From positions 144,001-208,000 of the forward strand of contig NZ_JAPWKB010000019.1 of the NCBI RefSeq assembly GCF_028283785.1: a stretch of 64,000 bases of DNA, written 5' to 3'. Made by a program: the position numbers and the translations under genes. Numbering within the stretch: the first letter of the stretch is position 1; every line of letters begins with the position of its first letter. The DNA is from Paraburkholderia sp. Lineage in GTDB: Bacteria > Pseudomonadota > Gammaproteobacteria > Burkholderiales > Burkholderiaceae. Of this stretch, positions 8,849-20,480 are shown in pieces. The notes under the pieces are model-generated. The model worked only from the letters and a program-made list of their open reading frames with translations. It was not told where the DNA came from and searched no databases.

Positions 8849-11800
8849 TTAGAACTCACGGCCGACCTGTGCACGCACGCCCATATCGCCCGTGGATGTC
8901 GTCGATACCGCACCGTTGACCAGCCACTTGTTATTGCGCGAGCGATACGTTGCGCCGACACCCAATGCCGCGCCGCTTTTGTAAGAACCCGCGCCGGCGG
9001 CGACGACCGTTTTGCCCGGTGCCGAAGGCGTCATATTCGGCATGGCCATTGCCGCGGCAACACCGGCGTATGCGTTCTTCGCGACTGTGTTGACCGAGTG
9101 CTGGACCGTGTTGATCTGCTGATCGGTGTAGTCCTTGGCCGACATGCCGGCCGGCAGATTGCCGACTGCGTTCTTCAGCGCATCGTTCATCTGGCCGAGG
9201 TTGACCGCGTCCGTTGCCTGCGTGCCCGCTGCGACGTTGGTGATCTTACGCTCGTGACCCGACGTGCCCATCGATACCGTGTTGTCGCGGTCGGCGACGG
9301 AATCCGCACCGATCGAAACCGAGTTGTCGCCGGTGGCTTTGGCGTGATGGCCCATCGCGGTGCTGTTGTTGCCAGACGCGATCGAGTCCGCACCGTTCGC
9401 CGTGCTGTTGTTGCCCGAAGCGGTCGAGTTTGCGCCCGTCGCCGTGCTGTTGTCGCCGGAAGCCATCGAGTTTGTACCGCTGGCTGTGCTGTTGTTGCCC
9501 GAAGCGGCCGAGTTTGCGCCCGTCGCCGTGCTGTTGTCGCCCGAAGCCGTCGAGTTTGCACCGCTGGCTGTGCCGTTGCTGCCCGACGCGGTCGAATTCG
9601 AGCCGGTCGCGGTGCTGTTGTCACCCGATGCCGTGGCATTGCTGATGCCGTTGACTTCGACGTTGGTTACCCGGCCGTCGATCATCGTCATTTGCGTGCC
9701 GATGCTGGCGATCTGTTGTTGGAGATTTTCTTGCACGGCGAACAACTGGCTGCCGTTGACCGCATCGACGCTGGCGCTGTTGACTGCGCCGTCAGCGACG
9801 CCCGTCAGGACACGTGCACCTTGCGTGCCGCTGAAATCCACGACGGAACCCGAGGAGGCCGCGCCGACCGTAATGAAACCGTTGGACGCGTTCTGCTGGA
9901 CCAGGCCGAGACCACCCGTGTTGATCTGAGTGCTGATGTTGCTGATCTGCGTGTTCAGGTTTGCGATCGCATCGCCGGCGTTGTGCACGGTCTGACCGTC
10001 GATCACATAGCTCGGCGCGGAAATCGAGCCGTCCGCGTTGACGGTCGAGCCACCGCCCATCGCGTCGGCAACCGACGTGCTCACGCTGTAGAGCTGGGTG
10101 CCGTTGACCGCGTCCTTGCTGGATGCGCCGACCGTGCCCGCGGCGACGCCGGTGAGAACGCGCGCGCCCGTGGTGCCCGCGAAATCGACGCTTGCGCCGG
10201 AGAGAGCGTGCGCCACAGTGATGTTGCCCGTCGAGGCGTCTTGCTGGACGAGGCCGACGTCGCCGGAATTCAACTGTTGAGTCAGGTTGGTGACGCTGCT
10301 TTCGACAGTGGAGACGCGACCGTCGAGGTTGCTGACATTGGTGTTCAGCGTCGAAATGCCGGATTCGTTCTGTGTGACGCGGGTGTCGAGGTTGGTGATG
10401 GCGGCTTCGCCTGCGATGACACGGTCGTTTGTCGCTGTGAGTTGCGACATGTTGACGGCGTCGGTGTCTGCTGCGCCCGATGCCACGCCGACGAGTTTGC
10501 GCGGACCTGCGGTGCCGGTGAAGTCGACGGTCGTGCCTGCGGTTTTGCTGGCTACGGTGATTGTGTTGGTCGTTGCGTCCTGTTGGACCAAGCCGGTTGC
10601 GCCGTTGCTGATGTTGTTGACGGTTGTTTGCAGGGTGGTGAGGTCGGTGGTGTTTTTCGTCACGTTCGCGTTGGTGGCGAAGAGTTGGGAGCCGTTGATT
10701 GCGTCGGTGCTCGTGGCGTTCAGGGTGCCGGCTTTCACGTTGGTGATCGTCGTGCCTGCTGCGCCGCCTGCTAGTGTTACCGTGTCTTTCGACGTGCTGT
10801 CGTAGGCGACGAATGCGTTCGTGATGTTGCCTGCGGTGTCCGTGCTCAGACCTGCGGCCTTCAGTTGCGCGACGTTCACTGCATCCGTGTTCGACGTGCC
10901 TGCGGCCACGTTCACCAGCTTCTTGTTCTTCACGTCCGCGTTACCGCCGGTCGCACTGAACTGCACTGCGTTCGAGGCTGCGGCCGCTGCCGTGTCAGCC
11001 GTCGTCTGCGCCGTCGATGCTGCCGTCTTCGCTGCATCCGCCGTGGTTTGTGCCGTCGACACGTTCGTGTTGGTTGCGAACAGCTGCGAACCGTTCACTG
11101 CGTCCGTGCTGGTTGCGCTCAGGCCACCTGCCTTCACGTTGGTGAGCGTCGTGCCTGCTGCGCCACCCGCCAGCGTCACCTTGTCTTTCGACGTGCTGTC
11201 GTAGGCCACGAATGCGTTCGTGATGTTGCCGGCGGTGTCGGTGCTCAGACCCGCTGACTTCAGTTGCGCAACGTTCACTGCATCCGTATCCGACGTGCCC
11301 TTCGACACACCCTTCAGCTGACGCGTGCCGGCCGTCCCGGTGAAGTCCACCGTCGTGCCTGCCGTCGTGCCCGCAACCGTGATCGCCTTGGTCGTCGCGT
11401 TCTGCTGCACCAGGCCGGCCGTGCCGTTGCTGATGTTGTTGACCGTCGTGTTCAGCGTCGTGATATCGCCGGCGTTCTTCGTCGTTGCCGTGTCCAGCGA
11501 GGCCAGTGCCAAGCCAACGTCGCTCTTCGTCGCGCCTTGCACAACGTAGCTCGGGGCCTTGACCGAGCCGTCTGCATTGACTGCCGCTCCGCCGCCCAGT
11601 GCGCCCGTCACGCCCTTGAGTTGCGACACGTTCACCGCATCGGTGTCCGCCGTGCCCTTGGCCATGTTCACGATCTGGCGGGTACTCGCCGTTTGTGTAA
11701 CGTTACCGTCAACATCCTTGATTTCCTGACGGCCCACCGAGATGGTGTTGTTGCGGTCCGCAACCGAGCTCGAGCCTAATGCCACTGCATCCCAAGCAGT

Positions 11801-13033
11801 TGCGGAACTGTCGATACCCAATGCCACATTCCTGCGGCCGCCACCTGACGTGTTCGCGCCCGCACCGATCGCAATGCTGGTGAAGTTCGCAGTGGCCGTG
11901 TCGCCGATCGCGATCGCACCGCCACCGGCACTCTTTGCGCTATTACCGATTGCGACCGTATTGGTGTATGACGTGGGGTTAAAGTCCGAGTGGGCACTGA
12001 AAGCATTGGATCCAGCGCCGATCGCCACCGATTGCGCCTCTGCATACGCATCGTCCGTACCATCCGCCTTGCCGCCAGTCTTGAAATAGCGGGAACCGGA
12101 GCCATTGCTGATGTTGTTGACCGTTGTCTGCAGGGTCGAGACGTTCGCGTTGGTCGCAAACAGCTGCGAACCATTCACCGCGTCCGTGCTGGTCGCGCTC
12201 AGTCCACCTGCCTTCACGTTGGTGATCGTCGTGCCTGCTGCGCCACCCGCCAGCGTCACCTTGTCTTTCGACGTGCTGTCGTAGGCGACGAATGCGTTTG
12301 TGATGTTGCCGGCGGTGTCGGTGCTCAGACCCGCTGACTTCAGTTGCGCAACGTTCACTGCATCCGTATCCGACGTGCCAGCCTTGACGTTGACAATCTG
12401 GCGCTCTGCCCCAGACGTACCGACGGACACTGTGTTATCCCGGGTTGCGGCGGAATAGCTACCGATCGCCACCGAGTTACTTCCAGAAGCAACACTGTTT
12501 GCGCCTAACGCAGTAGAAACGTATCCCGAGGCAACGCTAGACAAACCTACGGCCGAACTCATGAGATTCGACGCTTGCGATAGAGCGCCAAGCGCGGTCG
12601 CACCACTACCCGTAGCTGTCGCGCTATAACCAACTGCAGTGCTGCTGACCGTGCCCGCCCCAACATTGGCCTTAACACCCAATGCCGTACTCTGGTTTCC
12701 CGATGCGTCGGAATCACCGCCCAGCGCAACCGAATAAGCACCATTCGACTGCGCATTCCAACCGATCGCGACTCCCCGACCACCATCACCTGAAGCCAAA
12801 GTCACCTTCGCCCCGGTTCCAATCGCAACCTGATTCGAAACCGCAACCGTGCCGCCATCCAACCCACTGGCATACGCATCCATCGAAGCACCAGCGCTCG
12901 CGCCAGTTGCCAACACCGCAGCCAGCAACACCTTCTTGCTCTTACTCTTCTTCCCCCGTCCCTTCGCACTCTCCGGCGCTGCCACATAAGTCCCAGTAAC
13001 TGCATTCCAAATGCTCTTAAACGATGCGTTCAT
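8849..13033 (-). CDS. Trimeric autotransporter adhesin, YadA-like (TAA1)
   Basis: A 1394-residue type Vc surface adhesin. The start at 13033 has AGGA upstream and yields an extended signal peptide region (MNASFKSIWNAVTGTYVAAP, then a Lys-rich stretch) before a hydrophobic signal core ending near AYA. Residues about 60-230 are a YadA-type head of AxAxGxxSxAxG repeats ending in a neck. A mosaic of neck, stalk and DAVN(V/G)(A/S)QL modules follows. A second head near residues 1130-1260 is built from 14-residue NSTASGxNSTATG repeats. The last 80 or so residues are the YadA anchor (VAKNAYAGVAAAMAM to GVRAQVGREF). It sits between exbD and leuS. It shares a near-perfect inverted repeat with TAA2. The reading frame is intact, so it is probably expressed. 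Confidence 0.93.
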   Translation of the reverse strand: MNASFKSIWNAVTGTYVAAPESAKGRGKKSKSKKVLLAAVLATGASAGASMDAYASGLDGGTVAVSNQVAIGTGAKVTLASGDGGRGVAIGWNAQSNGAYSVALGGDSDASGNQSTALGVKANVGAGTVSSTAVGYSATATGSGATALGALSQASNLMSSAVGLSSVASGYVSTALGANSVASGSNSVAIGSYSAATRDNTVSVGTSGAERQIVNVKAGTSDTDAVNVAQLKSAGLSTDTAGNITNAFVAYDSTSKDKVTLAGGAAGTTITNVKAGGLSATSTDAVNGSQLFATNANVSTLQTTVNNISNGSGSRYFKTGGKADGTDDAYAEAQSVAIGAGSNAFSAHSDFNPTSYTNTVAIGNSAKSAGGGAIAIGDTATANFTSIAIGAGANTSGGGRRNVALGIDSSATAWDAVALGSSSVADRNNTISVGRQEIKDVDGNVTQTASTRQIVNMAKGTADTDAVNVSQLKGVTGALGGGAAVNADGSVKAPSYVVQGATKSDVGLALASLDTATTKNAGDITTLNTTVNNISNGTAGLVQQNATTKAITVAGTTAGTTVDFTGTAGTRQLKGVSKGTSDTDAVNVAQLKSAGLSTDTAGNITNAFVAYDSTSKDKVTLAGGAAGTTLTNVKAGGLSATSTDAVNGSQLFATNTNVSTAQTTADAAKTAASTAQTTADTAAAAASNAVQFSATGGNADVKNKKLVNVAAGTSNTDAVNVAQLKAAGLSTDTAGNITNAFVAYDSTSKDTVTLAGGAAGTTITNVKAGTLNATSTDAINGSQLFATNANVTKNTTDLTTLQTTVNNISNGATGLVQQDATTNTITVASKTAGTTVDFTGTAGPRKLVGVASGAADTDAVNMSQLTATNDRVIAGEAAITNLDTRVTQNESGISTLNTNVSNLDGRVSTVESSVTNLTQQLNSGDVGLVQQDASTGNITVAHALSGASVDFAGTTGARVLTGVAAGTVGASSKDAVNGTQLYSVSTSVADAMGGGSTVNADGSISAPSYVIDGQTVHNAGDAIANLNTQISNISTQINTGGLGLVQQNASNGFITVGAASSGSVVDFSGTQGARVLTGVADGAVNSASVDAVNGSQLFAVQENLQQQIASIGTQMTMIDGRVTNVEVNGISNATASGDNSTATGSNSTASGSNGTASGANSTASGDNSTATGANSAASGNNSTASGTNSMASGDNSTATGANSTASGNNSTANGADSIASGNNSTAMGHHAKATGDNSVSIGADSVADRDNTVSMGTSGHERKITNVAAGTQATDAVNLGQMNDALKNAVGNLPAGMSAKDYTDQQINTVQHSVNTVAKNAYAGVAAAMAMPNMTPSAPGKTVVAAGAGSYKSGAALGVGATYRSRNNKWLVNGAVSTTSTGDMGVRAQVGREF
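9290..9650 (-). repeat. Degenerate 21/42-bp tandem repeats encoding the second TAA1 head
   Basis: About 360 bases are tandem 21-bp units (often alternating as 42-bp pairs) encoding 7-residue NSTASG-/NSTATG-type motifs of the YadA head fold. They are coding repeats: each preserves the frame and Gly/Ser spacing of the beta-roll. Confidence 0.8.
11524..12268 (-). repeat. Copy 1 of a 745-bp inverted repeat (inside TAA1)
   Basis: Read as reverse complement, this tract matches 22344-23088 of TAA2. I compared every line and found one mismatch (12221 against 22391); 11524-12220 is identical over 697 bp. It encodes one stalk-neck-head block (from the KDKVTLAGGAAGTT segment to YVVQGATK). Outside the tract the two genes are clearly diverged. 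Confidence 0.93.
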
Positions 13034-13185
13034 GATTCGATCCTGATAACGAGATTTCTGTGCAGTGCGCTGGCTGCGGCGGAAAAGGGGAGGCTGCACG
13101 TTGCAACCGCCCGTCTAAGTGACTGTGCTAAACAAACTTGGCGCGACAGAAACCAGTCTATGGATTGCTCGTATAAGACTCGATC

Positions 13186-13200
13186 AGAGGATTCTTAAAG
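13186..13200 (-). promoter_or_regulatory. 15-bp element shared by both adhesin upstream regions (copy 1)
   Basis: On the minus strand this reads CTTTAAGAATCCTCT, 153-167 bases upstream of the TAA1 start. The TAA2 upstream region has CTTTAAGAGTCCTCT at 21350-21364, identical at 14 of 15 positions. The TAAGAAT..TCTG pattern resembles response-regulator (RcsB-like) sites; a promoter or operator role is inference. Confidence 0.4.
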
Positions 13201-13478
13201 CATCTCGAAATACGCGGAAAGGGCGATGAGCATTGGCCGTCCGCGATGTCGCTTGTATCGAAAATGGGGCCGCAGACAGGTCCGAGAGCGAGAAGTGCGG
13301 CGCCCATACCACGCCTTCCTGGCCGAATCCACGCCGACGCGGGCGAAGAGTCCGGCATAACGGCCGGTAACGGGCGGTATCGACCAGTACCGGCCGGGAT
13401 CGAAAGCCGTTTATCCACCCGTGTCGCCCCGGCGGCTCAACCCCTCACCCCTGCGCCGCCACCCCCGTCCGCGGGCGG

Positions 13479-13484
13479 TATAAT
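13479..13484 (+). promoter_or_regulatory. Candidate -10 box for leuS
   Basis: A perfect TATAAT lies about 95 bases before the leuS start. The hexamer 17 bases upstream (CCGCCA) is a poor -35, so only the -10 is supported. Confidence 0.4.
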
Positions 13485-13579
13485 CAGCCCTTTCCCCTCG
13501 CAGAAGGGGAAACGGCATATCCATCACGCAGAGCACCCGTCCGGTGCGAAAGCACCGAACCCAGCGATCCCATCACACC

Positions 13580-16171
<2,592 letters not shown>

Positions 16172-16289
16172 CGGCTCGCGCCATCCGAAGTGTAATGAGC
16201 GGTGCAATGAGTGCTGCAATCGATCGCGTGCTGCCACGTCAGGCGGCACGTCGATGCAGCGCGGGATCTACTGCGAACCAGGAGCCAAT

Positions 16290-16841
16290 GTGACTCGCAG
16301 ATCGTTTTTGACGCTGGCGTGCAGTGCGATGATGCTGTCCGCTTGCGGCTTCCAGTTGCGGGGCCAGCAGGATTACGCGTTCAAGCGGCTGGCCATTTCG
16401 GGCGCGCCCGCTGCCTTCGCCGCGCGTCTGACGCGGATCGTGCAGGGCGGCAGCGACACCGTGATCGTCAATTCGGCGGCGAATGCCGACGCCGTGCTGA
16501 ACGTCGCGGAAGTGCGCGGCACGTCCACGTTGACGCTGAATTCGCTCGGCGTCGTCGAGGAATACGCGCTGAACTACACGCTGATCTATTCGCTGATCGG
16601 CAAGAACGGCGTGCAGCTGATTCCGCAAAGTTCGATCGCGCTGAATCGGGCCATGACGTACAGCGACCAGTACTCGCAGGCGAAGTCGGCGGAAGCGGAC
16701 ATTCTGTACGCCGACATGCAGAACGACGCGGTCGACCAGTTGACGCGCCGTCTGGGCGTCGTGCACTCGCTGAATCCGGGACCGGGACAGCAGGCGCCGG
16801 CGGTCAATCCGCGCGCGCCGTTGCCGCCGCCGCCGCTGTGA
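16290..16841 (+). CDS. lptE: LPS-assembly lipoprotein LptE
   Basis: A 183-residue outer-membrane lipoprotein, predicted to plug the LptD barrel that inserts lipopolysaccharide. I chose the GTG at 16290 because AGGAG lies five bases upstream and it gives a normal signal peptide (VTRRSFLTLACSAMMLSAC), with the lipobox LSAC directly followed by the family's GFQLRG motif. An upstream ATG would add 12 residues before the Arg pair. The C-terminal Pro-rich tail after VHSLNPGPG is typical of beta-proteobacterial members. leuS-lptE-holA are consecutive on one strand. Confidence 0.9.
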   Translation: MTRRSFLTLACSAMMLSACGFQLRGQQDYAFKRLAISGAPAAFAARLTRIVQGGSDTVIVNSAANADAVLNVAEVRGTSTLTLNSLGVVEEYALNYTLIYSLIGKNGVQLIPQSSIALNRAMTYSDQYSQAKSAEADILYADMQNDAVDQLTRRLGVVHSLNPGPGQQAPAVNPRAPLPPPPL

Positions 16842-16895
16842 GCGTCACGGTCGTCATCGTCGTGCCGGTCCCGTTATTTCTGTCGAACTGTCGCC

Positions 16896-18008
16896 ATGCA
16901 ACTGCGTCTTGACGCGCTCGAAGCGCACCTCGCGAAAGGTCTCGCCGGTCTGTACGTCGTGTACGGCGACGAGCATCTGCTCGCGCAGGAAGCGTGCGAC
17001 CGCATTCGCGCGACGGCACGTGCGGCGGGCTATACCGACCGTTCCGTGTTCACGGTCGAGCGTGGCTTCGACTGGAGTTCGCTGCTGGGCGCGAGCCAGT
17101 CGATGTCGCTGTTCGGCGACCGTCAGCTGGTCGAGTTGCGTATCCCGTCCGGCAAGCCCGGCAAGGAAGGCGCCGACGCGCTGAAAACGCTCGCGTCGGC
17201 CGTCAATCCCGACGTGCTCACGCTCGTGACGTTGCCGCGTCTCGACGCCGCAACGCAAAAAGCCGCGTGGTTCACCGCGCTCGCCGATGCGGGCGTCGCG
17301 CTGAAGATCGATCCGGTCGAGCGTGCGCAATTGCCGAACTGGGTCGGACAACGCTTGTCGGCGCAAGGTCAACGCGTCGCGGCCGGCGACGAAGGGCGGC
17401 GCGCGCTGCAATTCATCGCCGAGCGCGTCGAGGGCAATCTGCTGGCGGCGCATCAGGAAATCCAGAAGCTCGGTCTGCTGTATCCGGCCGGTTCGTTGAG
17501 CTTCGAACAGATTCACGATGCCGTGCTGAACGTCGCGCGTTACGACGTGTTCAAGCTGAACGAGGCGATGCTGGCCGGCGATGTCGGGCGTCTGGCGCGG
17601 ATGCTCGACGGTCTGCGCGGCGAAGGCGAAGCGGCGGTGCTGGTGCTGTGGGCGGTCGTCGAAGAAGTGCGCACGCTGTTGCGGGTGAAGCGCGGCGCGG
17701 CGGCGGGCAAGCCGCTCGCGGTGCTATTGCGTGAAAACCGCGTCTGGGGCCCGCGCGAGCGGCTGGTCGGACCGGCGCTGTCGCGCGTGACGGAAGCCGC
17801 GCTCGAAAAGGCGCTCGCGCTGGCAGCGAAGATCGATCGTCAGGTGAAGGGTTTGTCGGGCGCGACGCCGGGCAATCATCGTAACGATCCGCCGCCCGAT
17901 CCGTGGGACGGGCTGTTCGAACTGGCGATGTCGGTGGCAGCACGGCCGTCGCCACCGCCGTCGCGCGCACGGCCAGGCGCGATGCCAGGACTGCCCGCGC
18001 GTCGCTGA
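16896..18008 (+). CDS. holA: DNA polymerase III subunit delta
   Basis: A 370-residue delta subunit of the clamp loader, which opens the beta sliding clamp. The N-terminus (MQLRLDALEAHLAKGLAGLYVVYGDEHLLAQEA) is the HolA signature. SMSLFGDRQLVELRIPSGKPG, the LPNWVGQRL region and the helical C-terminal collar (ARYDVFKLNEAMLAGD) follow. The last 35 residues are a Pro/Arg-rich tail (ARPSPPPSRARPGAMP) of low complexity. It lies 54 bases after lptE, in the conserved leuS-lptE-holA-proA order. Confidence 0.94.
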   Translation: MQLRLDALEAHLAKGLAGLYVVYGDEHLLAQEACDRIRATARAAGYTDRSVFTVERGFDWSSLLGASQSMSLFGDRQLVELRIPSGKPGKEGADALKTLASAVNPDVLTLVTLPRLDAATQKAAWFTALADAGVALKIDPVERAQLPNWVGQRLSAQGQRVAAGDEGRRALQFIAERVEGNLLAAHQEIQKLGLLYPAGSLSFEQIHDAVLNVARYDVFKLNEAMLAGDVGRLARMLDGLRGEGEAAVLVLWAVVEEVRTLLRVKRGAAAGKPLAVLLRENRVWGPRERLVGPALSRVTEAALEKALALAAKIDRQVKGLSGATPGNHRNDPPPDPWDGLFELAMSVAARPSPPPSRARPGAMPGLPARR

Positions 18009-18158
18009 ACGCCAGCCGGGCGCGCTGCGGCGATTGACGGGCGCCGAGCAAAGCGCCGTCACCCGACTTACAATCCTCCGAACGATTACGCTCATTGTTT
18101 CTGTCCGCGACACGCGATATCGAGCGATACGCGTCAGCGGGACACCGCGAGAACCACC

Positions 18159-19430
18159 ATGGATATCGACCAGTACATGACCGACCTCGGCCGCCGCGCC
18201 CGTCACGCATCGCGCGCGATGGCACGGGCGTCGACGGCAGCCAAGAACGCGGCGCTCGATGCGGTCGCCCGCGCGATCGAGCGCGATGCGGCGCAACTGA
18301 AGGAAGCGAATGCGCGCGACGTCGCGAAGGCCCGTGAAAAAGGCCACGACGCGGCGTTTATCGATCGTCTGACGCTGTCGGACAAGGCGCTCAAAACGAT
18401 GGTCGAAGGGTTGCGGCAAGTCGCGGCACTGCCGGACCCGATCGGCGAAATCAGCAACATGAAGTTCCGCCCGACCGGGATCCAGGTCGGCCAGATGCGC
18501 GTGCCGCTCGGCGTGATCGGGATCATCTACGAATCGCGTCCGAACGTGACGATCGACGCCGCGGCGCTGTGCCTGAAATCCGGCAACGCGACCATTCTGC
18601 GCGGTGGTTCAGAGGCGCTCGAATGCAATACGGCGCTGGCGAAACTGATCGGCGAAGGGCTAGAAGCGGCCGGTTTGCCGCAGGACGCGGTGCAGGTCGT
18701 GGGCACGGCGGATCGCGCGGCGGTCGGCAAGCTGATCACGATGACCGAGTACGTGGACGTGATCGTGCCGCGCGGCGGCAAGAGCCTGATTGCGCGCCTG
18801 ATCGAAGAAGGCCGCGTGCCGATGATCAAGCACCTCGACGGTATCTGCCATGTGTACGTCGACGACCGTGCCGACATCACGAAGGCGCTGACGGTGTGCG
18901 ACAACGCGAAGACGCACCGCTACGGCACCTGCAACACGATGGAAACGTTGCTGGTGGCACGCGGGATTGCAGCGGAAGTCTTGCCGGCGCTCGGCAAGCT
19001 GTATCGCAGCAAGGAAGTCGAGTTGCGCGTGGATGCCAGCGCGCGGCAGATTCTCGACGCGGCGCGCGTGGGTCCGCTCGTCGATGCGACGGAAGAAGAC
19101 TGGCGCACCGAATATCTCGCGCCGGTGCTGGCGATCAAAGTGGTGGAGAACCTCGACGCGGCGATCGAACACATCAACGAATACGGCTCGCATCACACCG
19201 ACGCGATCGTCACCGAAGATCACGATCGCGCGATGCGTTTCCTGCGCGAAGTGGATTCGGCGAGCGTGATGGTCAATGCATCGACGCGTTTCGCGGACGG
19301 TTTCGAATTCGGGCTGGGCGCGGAAATCGGCATTTCCAACGACAAGCTGCACGCGCGCGGACCGGTTGGGCTGGACGGACTGACGTCGCTGAAATACGTG
19401 GTGCTTGGACACGGCGAAGGCCGTCAGTAA
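18159..19430 (+). CDS. proA: Gamma-glutamyl phosphate reductase
   Basis: A 423-residue ProA, reducing gamma-glutamyl phosphate to glutamate semialdehyde with NADPH in proline synthesis. Aldehyde-dehydrogenase-fold motifs are clear: VGQMRVPLGVIGIIYESRPNVT, KSGNATILRGGSEA, and the catalytic Cys region HRYGTCNTMETLLV. The C-terminus has the family-specific GSHHTDAIVTEDHDRAMRFL and ALGAEIGISNDKLHARGP-like block. Length is standard. Confidence 0.96.
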   Translation: MDIDQYMTDLGRRARHASRAMARASTAAKNAALDAVARAIERDAAQLKEANARDVAKAREKGHDAAFIDRLTLSDKALKTMVEGLRQVAALPDPIGEISNMKFRPTGIQVGQMRVPLGVIGIIYESRPNVTIDAAALCLKSGNATILRGGSEALECNTALAKLIGEGLEAAGLPQDAVQVVGTADRAAVGKLITMTEYVDVIVPRGGKSLIARLIEEGRVPMIKHLDGICHVYVDDRADITKALTVCDNAKTHRYGTCNTMETLLVARGIAAEVLPALGKLYRSKEVELRVDASARQILDAARVGPLVDATEEDWRTEYLAPVLAIKVVENLDAAIEHINEYGSHHTDAIVTEDHDRAMRFLREVDSASVMVNASTRFADGFEFGLGAEIGISNDKLHARGPVGLDGLTSLKYVVLGHGEGRQ

Positions 19431-19501
19431 TACCGCGCGGCGCGCGTTGCCGCGCCGCGTCGATTTCCCCACAACATAACAAGCCGCACAAGGACCCGCC
19501 G

Positions 19502-19918
19502 ATGCTTTGGGTAAAGACGTTTCACATCGTTCTGGTGGCTTCCTGGTTTGCCGGACTGTTTTATCTGCCGCGCATCTTCGTCAACCTGGCGATGGAAACG
19601 GAACCCGCGGCAACGGCGCGTCTGTTGACGATGGCGCGCAAGCTGTTCCGCTTCATGTCGATTATCGCGGTGCCGGCGCTGGCATGCGGGCTGTGGCTGT
19701 GGCTTGCGGTCGGGATTGGACGCGGGCAGGGCTGGATTCACGCGAAGGTCGGCGTGGTCGTGCTGCTGCTGGTGTATCACGCGTATTGCGGCGTGCTGCT
19801 GCGGACCTTCGAGCGTGGCGAGAATCGTCGCTCGGACAAGTGGTACCGGATGTTCAACGAACTGCCCGTTCTGGGCATGCTGGCAGCGGTTGCGCTGGTG
19901 GTGATCAAGCCGTTCTGA
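19502..19918 (+). CDS. hemJ: HemJ-type protoporphyrinogen oxidase (CopD/UPF0093 family)
   Basis: A 138-residue membrane protein with four predicted helices. It starts MLWVKTFHIVLVASWFAGLF, the HemJ N-terminus with its conserved His. It continues with LFYLPRIFV, a short acidic loop, GWIHAKVGVVVLLLVYHAYC and an ENRRSDKWYRMFNELP segment ending in VVIKPF. That pattern matches HemJ, which converts protoporphyrinogen IX to protoporphyrin IX in haem synthesis; many databases still label it CopD family. It lies 71 bases after proA. No other haem gene is in the window. Confidence 0.8.
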   Translation: MLWVKTFHIVLVASWFAGLFYLPRIFVNLAMETEPAATARLLTMARKLFRFMSIIAVPALACGLWLWLAVGIGRGQGWIHAKVGVVVLLLVYHAYCGVLLRTFERGENRRSDKWYRMFNELPVLGMLAAVALVVIKPF

Positions 19919-19996
19919 TGCGGCTTCGAAGTCTCAGGCTAATCTGGGCTTCCAGTTACAAGCGGCGGCCGCATCGTGCGGCTGTGCGCCAATCTG

Positions 19997-20437
19997 CTAG
20001 ACGTTATGCGCCTGACCCAGCGTCATATGTGACGACGCGACACGCCATGTGTCGCCACGACGCACATACAGGTCGGTGAACGCGTAATCGATCGTTTTCA
20101 ATCCCGATGCCGGTGTGTAGTGATTCACACCGGACACCATCGCGACACTTCCCACTACACGTACTTTCACGTCACTGAGCGTCTGCACGGAGCCCGGCGG
20201 CAGCGCGGGCGCGAACAGCACGTCGGCTTTGCTGCGACGCGCGCCGTTGGGCATCGTTTCGACGAACGAGCTGTCGAGCAGTTCGTCGAGCGTCGCGCGG
20301 TCGCCGCGGATCGCGGCGTCGATCCACGCCTGTTCGATCGCGACGAGGCTTGCTTCGACCTGAACCTCGGTGTGAAGGCCGACGGCCAGCACGCACGTGG
20401 ACAGGCCCATAGCGGCCAGAAAAGCCAGGCGTTTCAT
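19997..20437 (-). CDS. Exported NTF2/SnoaL-like protein, paralogue 1
   Basis: A 146-residue protein with a signal peptide (MKRLAFLAAMGLSTCVLAVG) and one NTF2-like cone domain of the DUF4440/SnoaL type. The helix IEQAWIDAAIRGDRATLDELLD and the strands VRVVGSVAMVSGVNHY, IDYAFTDLYVRRGDTWRVASSHM define the fold. No ligand or catalytic residue can be assigned. The upstream neighbour on the same strand is a clear paralogue, with shared EQAWI.AA...RATLD.LLD.SFV.T.P.GARRSK, so they arose by tandem duplication. Confidence 0.75.
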   Translation of the reverse strand: MKRLAFLAAMGLSTCVLAVGLHTEVQVEASLVAIEQAWIDAAIRGDRATLDELLDSSFVETMPNGARRSKADVLFAPALPPGSVQTLSDVKVRVVGSVAMVSGVNHYTPASGLKTIDYAFTDLYVRRGDTWRVASSHMTLGQAHNV

Positions 20438-20480
20438 GATTGTTTCCTCGAATGGACGGGTTTGACGGCGGACGACACGC

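Larger units (their letters stand above)
13034..13579. other. Intergenic region between TAA1 and leuS (divergent)
   Basis: This 546-base gap holds the TAA1 leader (minus) and the leuS promoter (plus). The 150 or so bases next to TAA1 are lower in GC than the genes. A 15-bp element at 13186-13200 recurs upstream of TAA2. A TATAAT box at 13479-13484 lies about 95 bases before leuS. The middle part is GC-rich, with several CCGG-containing inverted pairs but no clear gene. Confidence 0.5.

Noticed and set aside
9290..9650. Regular repeats that could be mistaken for a CRISPR array
   Set aside because: There are no unique spacers; units are in frame and encode the YadA head motif inside an intact gene. 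The 26113-26316 tract is rejected for the same reason.
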